The notes under the pieces were generated by a model. The model had not been told where the DNA came from and made no database searches. It saw only the letters and a program-made list of their open reading frames with translations. A stretch of DNA of 64,000 bases from Channallabes apus (taxonomy: Eukaryota > Chordata > Actinopteri > Siluriformes > Clariidae). Shown in pieces: positions 56,300 to 64,000 of the stretch. Within the stretch, counting starts at the first letter, position 1; the number at the start of each line of letters is the position of its first letter. The stretch is from positions 10,683,203-10,747,202 of the forward strand of contig CM060131.1 in the NCBI GenBank assembly GCA_030522415.1, given 5' to 3'. Position numbers and translations under genes: made by a program.

Positions 56300-57110
56300 G
56301 CGTCCAGACCCAGGGGAGTAGTAAAGTAGTAGAGTAGTAAAGCGGACTTTTGCTGTTTCTTGCGAGGCAAAGAATGAAATATCTCCCAGATTGACTGACT
56401 ACTTCGGGGTGGAGTTTCCATTTCTCGTGTGTCAGAGCTTGACTGGACAGCAAATCTGCTTCATATGACCTGGAATGTAAATCGCCCTGAGGGACAGGAA
56501 CTTGTCCTGTGCCCAAAGCAGAACCTGGTGCGCTAGCTTATTCAAGCGGCGCGAGCGCAGTCCGCCCTGGCCATTTATATATGAGACTACCGTAGTGTTG
56601 TCCACCTGCACTGGGACATGGTAGCCTCTCAACTGCTGGAGGAAGTGCTTTAGGGCCAGAAATAGAGCCATCATTTCGAGGTAATTGATATGCGATGCGA
56701 GAAGATGACCTCTCCAGCTCCCTTAGGCTGGACGGCCATCCAAGACTGCACCCCAGGCCATGAGGGAAGCGTCTGTTGTTAGCATCTTGCGATGACAAGA
56801 TGGACTTAGAGTGGGACTGAGAGTCAGAAACCGGGGTCTGAACAAAGCCCCAGGCGCGTAACCCTTATTGGGAATTGGCGCTCAAGTGAAATCCCCTGGT
56901 TCTTAGCCACAACTGAAATGCTCTCATTTGCAGAAGGCCCAAAGGTATCGCATCCATGCATATTGTGTATGTGCGGGAGAGAGCAACACCAAATGGAAGG
57001 ACCCGATACTGGTAAGCTTCACCCACGAAAGCGAACCTCAGGAACCTGCTGTGTTGTGGCAATATTTGTATATGAAAGTATGCGTCCTTCAGCTCAATTG
57101 TCACAAATCA
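56300..57110 (-). pseudogene. DIRS-like RT and RNase H fragments
   Basis: RT is represented by IELKDAYFHIQILPQHSRFL and AYQYRVLPFGVALS (57,104-56,960), the palm entry with its first catalytic Asp. The sequence then drops out of register, and the catalytic Asp-Asp box is missing. RNase H follows near 56,670-56,440 (ALFLALKHFLQQLRGYHV, VQVDNTTVVSYINGQGG, ending in KLAHQVLLWAQ), with a catalytic Asp in QVDNTT. The intervening region has stops. Confidence 0.8.
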
Positions 57111-57239
57111 ATCCCTTGGTTGGACTTGAGAAACAATCATTTTGACAGTCAACATTTTGAAGCTGTATTTATAAATTTTTTTTAGATAGCGGTTCAGCCT
57201 GCGAAGATCTAAAACATCTAAAATTTGCTAAGAAAAGGA

Positions 57240-57650
57240 GGTTGCTAAGAAAAGGGAGAGAGCATAGTTGAGGCTCCGCCCCCAGCCACTCGACAGAAAC
57301 CTGTCGTCTAATTCCGACTGCTTGGAGGCTATTTCCATCTCCACGGATGCGAGAGAGGATGTCTATCCTGCCCATGTCACAATAGGCGCAAGGCGCGCTT
57401 GAGAAGCACGGAGAAGGACGGAGGAATTTCCCGGTCTGGCGAGAGCGCAAGAGAAAGGAAATCCATCTCTTGCACATCTGCCGGATCCAAGCCCCAGGAA
57501 TGCGACTCGGCTCACGGCTTCTCTTTAAAGAATGCGAGCCGTGCTCGATGCACTTTAATCGAAACAGTAAGTGTGGAGATCGCCCTCCAGGAAGGACTTA
57601 TCACACAGAGCGACACATCTTGCTTGAAACTCAGCCATATCGGTGAGTTA
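57240..57650 (-). pseudogene. DIRS-like Gag zinc region
   Basis: On minus, MAEFQARCVALCDKSFLEGD starts near 57,640. The following D.H..C/CLG-like region, the usual Cys/His cluster of fish DIRS Gag, is disrupted by stops near 57,560 and 57,530. The C-terminal part runs to about 57,250. Family assignment rests on order and on the spacing of the first Cys pair. Confidence 0.5.
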
Positions 57651-57795
57651 AACACTTTCTTATTTTGCTGGTTTACACAAACACACGCGAACACAAAACG
57701 TCCTGAAGACAAAAAAATCTGAGGAATGTTTCCGGTTCACTCCTACTTATAACCTGCAGGTGCGCTTCATCAGATGACATCACCTCACCAAGGTT

Positions 57796-58157
57796 CATTC
57801 ATTCATTCATCTTCTGTACCGCTTTATCCTCTATTCAGGGTCGCGGGGGGCCTGGAGCCTATCCCAGGAGACTTCGGGCACAAGGCAGGGTACACCCTGG
57901 ACAGGGTGCATCGCACTCATACGCACATTCACACACTCATTCACACACTACGGTCAATTTGGGAACGCCAATTAGCCTAACCTGCATATCTTTGGACTGT
58001 GGGAGGAAACCGGACTACCCGGAGGAGACCCACCAAGCACGGGGAGAACATGCAAACCCCATGCACACAGAGACGGGAATCGAGCCTGGCCGGGGAATCG
58101 AACCCAGACCCTGGAGGTGCAAGGCGACGGTGCTAACCACTACACCACCGTGCCATG
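57796..58157 (-). repeat. tRNA-derived SINE, family A, reverse
   Basis: Nearly full length; the head lies at the right end (minus GGCACGGTGGTGTAGTGG...), with the tetranucleotide tail CATTCATTCATTCAT at the left. The 14-bp duplication ACCTCACCAAGGTT flanks it (57782-57795, 58158-58171). Similarity to the 28,305 copy is high by eye, so it is a relatively recent insertion. Confidence 0.93.
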
Positions 58158-58229
58158 ACCTCACCAAGGTTATAAACGCCAAATTTTGGCGTGTTTGATA
58201 CACACATGCTTCACAACCGGCAACACAGA

Positions 58230-59857
58230 AAGATGTTCTCATCTCAGTTTTTCATCATTTGAATTTCATGCCGTTAAGGTAACCTCTCCAATTAACCTCC
58301 ACATCTTAGTTATTTACCGTCCTCCTGGCTCTCTAGGAAACTTTCTAGATGAAATGGACATTCTTCTTAGTCTTTTTCCTTCTGTTAACACTCCTCTCAC
58401 TGTTCTAGGAGATTTCAACCTTCCATCTGACAAACTCCAATCCTCTTTCCTTCTCCCTCTACTTAACTCCTTCTCTTTAACTCTAAACAGCTGACTTCCC
58501 ACACACAAGGCAGGGAATTCTCTCAATCTCGTTTTCTGCCGTCCTTGCCCAGTCATGGATGCCACTACTATTCCTCTTCATAAATCTGATCATTAACTGG
58601 TATCCTTCACCATAACCCTTCCTATTCTATGTAAACCTAATGACCAAAATTTCTCTTTTTCTCACAGAAACCTTCACTCTGTCTCCCCCTCCTCTGTGTC
58701 TTCATGCACCCTATCATCCCTCCCAGACCCAACCTCCTTCTCCTCTTTACCACTAGAGACTGCGACTGAAACTTTCCTCTCCTCTCTCTCCTTGTCCATA
58801 GATCTCCTTTGCCCGCTGTCATCTAAACCAAGGAAGACGTCTTGTCCTGCTCCTGTTCTCCCTCTATACCCAGTCTCTTGGTAAAGTCATATCATCGCAT
58901 GGATTTTCATACCATTGTTATGCAGATGACACCCAAATTACTCTCTCCTTTCCTCCCTCTGACACTCAGGTTTCCACCCAGATCTCAGCATGTCTGGCAG
59001 ACATCTCATCCTGGATGACTGCACATCAGCTAAAGCTCAATCTGAGTAAAACTGAACTGTTGTTCATCCCTTGTGACTCATCCCCAGGTCAAGACCTTGT
59101 GATATCCCTGGACAACAACCAAATCACTCCTTCAGCCACTGCCCGCAATCTTGGGGTTACCGTGGACAACCATCTGTCATTTTCCCCACACATCGCTAAC
59201 CTTACTCGCTCTTGTAGATTTCTTCTTTACAATATCAGAAGAATTCGCCCATTTCTTTCTTCACAGGCTACTCATGTGCTTGTTCAGTCCCTTGTTATTT
59301 CAAGACTGGACTACTGCAACTCACTCCTGGCAGGTCTGCCTCTGTCCACGATTCGTCCTCTGCAACTGATCCAGAATGCAGCAGCACGTCTCGTTTTTAA
59401 CCTCCCCAAGTTTTCCCACACCACCCCACTCCTCCGCTCCCTGCACTGGCTTCCTGTAGTTGCCCGCATCAAATTCAAAACGCTGATCCTCCAGCACTGC
59501 TCGCCTCATCCCACCATCTCTCAGGGATCGAGGGCGACATTCATCCAGGCTCTTTTCTGTTCTGGCACCTAGGTGGTGGAACGAACTTCCTCTAGATGTC
59601 CGTACAGCAGAGACTTTGACTATCTTTAAACGACGACTCAAGACGCATCTGTTTCTCCAGTACTTGGACTAACCCCCCCCCCCCAAAAAAAAAAAAAAAA
59701 ACCTCTCTTCGCAGTTGTGTTCGACTAATGGCACTTACAGTATTAACCTAGTTAACCCAGTGTAAGTATGTATCCGGTGATGTTAACTTTAAAGGACTTT
59801 TTGTAAGTCGCTCTGGATAAGAGCGTCTGCCAAATGCCTAAATGTAAATGTAAATGT
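58230..59857 (+). mobile_element. L2-type LINE, internally deleted
   Basis: The 5'-truncated ORF2 begins in the APE-type endonuclease (VIYRPPGSLGNFLDE and GDFNLPSDKL near 58,305-58,430), runs through a Ser/Pro-rich linker and near 58,860 jumps to the RT YADD region. A C/A homopolymer stretch occurs at 59,674-59,700. The element ends with the tail TAAGTCGCTCTGGATAAGAG...(TGTAAA)n. The target duplication was not identified. Confidence 0.87.
58250..59640 (+). pseudogene. L2 endonuclease and RT C-terminal half
   Basis: The endonuclease piece keeps the catalytic GDFN motif. The junction near 58,860 removes the fingers and most of the palm, several hundred codons by comparison with the family. The downstream frame holds [16 protein letters not shown] (catalytic YADD near 58,920), then from 59,015 an open stretch with [43 protein letters not shown] and [16 protein letters not shown], all standard L2 thumb/C-terminal blocks. 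A frame change near 59,530 ends it. Confidence 0.87.
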
Positions 59858-61690
59858 TCCCATAGCGTTTTCACGCAGCTTTGAGTGTAGCTTTTGATAG
59901 GGAACTACAATTGATTGGCTTTTTTTTAACACAAGTTATATATACTATTTGACTGGTTGATTTAGATATAGTTTGACAGAGCGGAGTAAATGCTGTATAC
60001 GTTTCTAGATGAAGACATTAAAGCTGCTTAAGAATGCTGAACAACCTTCAGCATTGCTGAGTTTTATGGATAAAGATAAAACCAACTTACAACAATGAAT
60101 TTAGTCCTCTGCAATGCTTGTAGTTATTTTTAGTGGAGCTATAGATTTTAAGATGCCAAAAATAAATAATTGAGTAACTTTGTTAACAACACCAAGAAAT
60201 GTGCTTTATTTTTCCACAGAGGCGAATGAAAAATGATAACTGAGACATCATTATGTTATGTAGGGTTTACATAATAAAGACACCAAATGACTGTCGCATT
60301 GTTCACCAATAGATGTAGACATTTTAATGTGGACACAATGCTCAACGCATTCTTTACCATTAATATGTAATGTTTAGCTCTGGGTCAGAGTTGTATCAAA
60401 TCTTTATTGATTCGGGTTAATTTCATTAACTGAAACCCGTTAATCGACTACCCGTCCAGCGTTTAGCACAATTTAGTGTATCTTATCAGTTCTGCTTATC
60501 ACGTGGCCAACGACGATAACACAAAATCTAGTATTTAGCAATTATGAGCAAGGTAACAAGATCTGGGCAAATGTTTAGACTTTAAAATTCATGACCAAGA
60601 CAACAGTTCTTTATAAAGAAACGAGAATTTATTTGGCTGATCTACGATACATGAAACTACGCTACTTAAATGCACGCACACACACACGCAGTTTGGAAAG
60701 TGAACATGAATTAAGTTATTCTAGTACTTTTTACTAGGTCAATGAAAGTCACAACAGAAGAGTCTTGGGCTTAATCTTACGGTTTAGTTATGAAACGAGA
60801 ACCAACTTCAGCAAGGTATGCAGCTTTGTTTTTTTCCTTTTGTTATGTTTCGTTCTCATCCGTTGGTTCGCCTCCAGCGAAGGGAATCACGGCGTTGCTG
60901 ATTGGCTGGTGCGCTGGTGTAGAGATGACGTCTGTCGGGAAAGCCCTTCGGTGAGGCGTTAGTTGCCTGGTTACCGATGGCTGCGCTCTGGAACTTCTCC
61001 TGCGGGTTTCTTCGTTGCAGGGACTTTGGAGTTCTGGCACGAAGTCTCGGTGAGAGTTCTTGAAGAGCGGATGACGCCAGCAGTAGCGGTGAGGCGCCCG
61101 CAAGGGGGCGGAAGCCCGAGCTGCTTGGAAGATGTTGTAGGTTGCAGTTCTTGTTACTTCTCTTCTTTGAAGTCCTACTCCTTAGGGTTTTTGTCCCTTC
61201 GGGGTCAGTCCGCCCCACGGGTGATTGGTCCAATCGGATGTGGTTGCAGGGCTTAGCCAAGCCTCACGTGGTTCCTCCTTTTGTGCATAAATTAGGCCAG
61301 TGGTTCAGCTGTCACATGTGACCCATCCGGTTGGAATTTTTAATACCTTTTATAAAGTAATTTTTCATGAGCTAGGTTCATGCTACCAATTTCCTGTGTT
61401 CAACAACATTCTTGGAATAAAGCCAATATTTTACCCACTCATTCCTTCCTTTATCTAATAAAAGGGGTTTGTAAATGCTGATAACACCTTTAAAGTATTG
61501 AAGAATAATCAAACATACACACAGGAATAAAACATACTGAGTAAATACATGTATACAGTATGCGTTTTGCCCTACTGGCACACTTTAAAGATGTTTAAAC
61601 TAGTGTCCAGATGTGACTTGGTGATTCTCCACCCCAGCTCGGGGTGAAGCTGTAAAACTGTCGGCTTTGTTTCCTTGATCGCCATTATAC
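59858..61690. other. Unassigned region with a CpG-richer block
   Basis: Mostly AT-rich, but 60,850-61,260 is markedly richer in G+C and CpG and contains GCCTCCAGCGAAGGG, GGGCGGAAGCCCGAG and similar blocks. A 134-codon minus frame (61,260-60,856) is very basic and matches no family known to me. The block could be a CpG island, an LTR/leader of an unrecognised element or a promoter. Confidence 0.35.
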
Positions 61691-62375
61691 TGTAAGAACC
61701 ATATCGTACTTGTTATGAATTTGTTGTTGTGTTTATTTTATTTTTATTTCATTTATTCTACCTTGTTCTATTCATTAGTAAAGCATTAAGCATTAAGTTT
61801 GTTACATAAGCCATAAGCTTTAAATTTCTAAGTTATGCATCATGACAATCGTAAGTTGGTCTGTGATGTCATTCCACTATTACATGCATTTGTATGACTG
61901 TCGTATGATAGAGAGTTCAGTTTAGATGCGGAAGGCTACGGAAACACAAGCTTTTGACCGTAAGCTCGTGAGCTCCCCGTAAGCTGGGAATGTAAGATAC
62001 GGTTACAACAACCTAGTTGTTGTATCTTACATTCTTAGCTTACCCGGAGCTCACGAGCTTACGTTCAAAAGCTTGTGTTTCCGCATCTAAACTGAACTCT
62101 CTATCATACGACAGTCATACAAATGCATGAAATAGTGGAATGACATCACAGACCAACTTACGATTGTCAAAATGGATGCATAACTTAGAACTTTAAAGCT
62201 TATGGCTTATGTAACAAACTTAATGCTTAATGCTTTACTAATGAATAGAACAAGGTAGAATAAATGAAATAACAACAAATAAAATAAAATGAACACAACA
62301 ACAAATTCATAACACGTACGATATGGCTCTTACACTACGCGTCAAAACTGGTGAAATAATATGACCGCATCTACA
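61691..62375 (+). repeat. BEL LTR converted into a large palindrome
   Basis: Bases 61,691-62,010 are the 5' half of the BEL LTR (TGTAAGAACCATATCG...). From about 62,018 to 62,334 the same half is present in reverse (ending GGCTCTTACA), with the apex near AACCTAGTT at 62,010-62,017. The normal LTR 3' terminus (GTCAAAACTGGTGAAATAAT...CATCTACA, 62,335-62,375) follows in the original orientation. ATAC lies immediately outside both ends. Confidence 0.88.
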
Positions 62376-63333
62376 ATACACCCTTGGTTTTGGGGTTTCA
62401 AAGCATCTGGTCTTATGCCTTGTGAGGTTTCCTGCAGCTTCGTCTCACAGATCTCCTTTGTGATTGTGAATCAGATAAGATTGCAGCCTCGTTTTGCAGA
62501 CGCCCCTTCATGATCGCAGATCAGATTATCGGGATGGCGATATGCATGCTGGGAGAAGGTCTCTGGACTGTAATCAGTTGACTGCTGTCTCTCTCTTTGG
62601 GAGCCTTGTCCGTCGCTACAGTTACTAAATTCAGTAATGTCATGGCTTGGTGATAGCAAAAATATTTGCCATTAACTAAGAGAATGGCGAGCATGATTTT
62701 TAGCATCTTTAATTACTTATAGCGTAACTACCTAATTGCTACCTTTGCTATCCTATATAATGCACATACAGTAGACTATGCAATTAAACTTACTTCAAAT
62801 ATACAAAATACAATAAGGTTAAAGGACAAGGCAAAACATTATCAGCTTCTTAATAAAAAAAGAAACATTGTTATAGGTGTGAAAAACAAATCTAATGCGG
62901 AAGAGTTCACAACTGTGTGTGCTTAGTACATTAGATAGTTATCTAGATCACTTGTAACCTTTCCTTAAGAATTGTGTGTGTTCAAGATGCTTGAATAAAA
63001 AAGCAGAAGAATCCGCAGCCCAGTGACCAAGTCGGCGTGATCCATAGCCCAGTTAACTGTCAATCACTTTGGTGTTCTACCCAATCTGTGACTTGCCAGT
63101 CATTACTGTAATCTAGGACTGGCGGAATTGTTTTTTTCATGTCATTCTCACATGAGCTATGTTAGGTCATGCTATGGCTTAAGTTTTTATTAGAAAATCA
63201 ATGCAGTGTTGTGTGATTGTCATCTGCAAAGTAATGAGTCTCTATCAGAAATGCAGGGAATGAAAGTGCAGGTTTTTCATTGTAAATGTAGTGAGAAGAC
63301 TATGGACAGGGTCCCAATCTACAGTATGGTAGG

Positions 63334-63412
<79 letters not shown>

Positions 63413-64000
63413 CCACTAAGTGCCGCGACAGTTGATGTTAAAAAAATGTTCCTTTAGTGTTAATTTGTTCTAGCAAAATAAATAAAAAAAATAAATAAAA
63501 TCGTTAATGCATGCTAATGCTATCATATGTCCACATCGATCCTAACAGAAATGAACAAGGCTTCCATTAATAGTGGAGGCTTCCAGTGAGCTATATTCTC
63601 ACTGATGTGTACATATTAAAAAATAAACCCTAGCATTCTGAAACGCCTCTGCCTGTCAGCATGGCTTCATGCATTTGAACATTTATGAGCTTTACAACAT
63701 GCAAAAGTCCCACTGGGCAAGTTGATATCTCCTTATGTTTTATTCTACTAACAGCCTGATGTCATATGTATCCCTGTGTTACACATTGTATATTTCTATA
63801 ATGCATCATGCTCCTGAGGCTTTCAGCATAATCTAAAACCAAAGAGCTCCTGAGGCAGCACTCTTCACCATAATGCCATAATATTTATTTCCCTTTTTAG
63901 GAGTTACATAAGTTGCTGAATTTATTTTTACTTTGCGAACAACTGCGCACATCATTCTATCTGCATATAAAAGCAAACAACTTTAAATGTACTATATACA
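62376..64000. other. Spacer without recognised gene
   Basis: No element ends seen. The minus frame 62,659-62,471 (62 codons) is open with ordinary composition but no recognised motif. A (CA)n tract lies at 63,335-63,409. Confidence 0.45.
63335..63409. repeat. (CA)n microsatellite
   Basis: An uninterrupted dinucleotide tract of about 75 bp. Confidence 0.97.

Larger units (their letters stand above)
55063..57770 (-). mobile_element. DIRS-like tyrosine-recombinase retrotransposon, decayed
   Basis: On minus the order is Gag-like zinc region (57,650-57,240), RT (about 57,110-56,870), RNase H (56,800-56,430) and tyrosine recombinase (56,290-55,130). The use of a tyrosine recombinase in place of an integrase, and the absence of classical LTRs, identify the DIRS order. 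Inverted or split terminal repeats could not be delimited. All genes are broken. Confidence 0.83.

Noticed and set aside
62471..62706. Two overlapping minus-strand frames of about 60 codons
   Set aside because: No recognised motif, splice pattern or conservation evidence; kept only as a note in the spacer entry.
63206..63412. Open frame ending in a Thr-His repeat
   Set aside because: The end is the (CA)n tract and the start has no motif; not a gene.

Overview
The window reads as a gene-poor, transposon-saturated stretch of a teleost fish nuclear genome. Evidence: spliceosomal introns, AT-rich spacers, (CA)n and (ATT)n microsatellites, and many families typical of ray-finned fishes (Ty3/gypsy, BEL/Pao, DIRS-like, L2-like, RTE-like and R4/Rex6-like LINEs, tRNA-derived SINEs, Tc1, mariner, PIF/Harbinger, hAT and piggyBac). 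The order of fish cannot be fixed from the sequence. No intact host gene was found; one possible split first exon lies around 22,904-26,320. There are no rRNA, canonical tRNA, CRISPR or bacterial-type features.

Layout. 1-3,811: 3' two-thirds of a decayed + strand Ty3/gypsy element ending in its 3' LTR. 4,954-8,262 and about 22,932-26,229: two same-orientation copies of one two-gene Harbinger element (an eight-exon Myb/SANT-like gene on +, convergent with a four-exon HARBI1-like transposase on -), both flanked by CWG target duplications. Between them lie an RTE-like LINE end, two copies of a TAA-flanked MITE (12,184-14,074 and about 19,590-20,990, each carrying different later insertions), a mariner relic, and a Tc1 relic holding a SINE, a hAT MITE and a mariner/pogo-type MITE.

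29,490-52,450 is a nested stack. A minus-strand R4/Rex6-like LINE was split by a BEL/Pao retrotransposon (30,366-47,755) and by a gypsy element (47,925-51,806). The BEL element was itself split by a + strand LINE (32,373-36,320; interrupted by a second Harbinger family, which carries a hAT-like MITE), by another gypsy copy (37,081-40,310), and by a TA-flanked DNA transposon (40,644-44,562) that holds a piggyBac derivative and a SINE. Several junctions resolve to the base because target duplications survive.

55,063-57,770 is a decayed minus-strand DIRS-like tyrosine-recombinase element with a SINE in its 5' flank. 58,230-59,857 is an internally deleted L2-type LINE whose 3' tail is shared with the SINE at 44,262. 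61,691-62,375 is a BEL LTR turned into a palindrome of about 640 bp. The rest is unannotated AT-rich spacer.

The coding sequences act only in transposition. All but the small ones carry visible breaks, so none is likely to be autonomous now.
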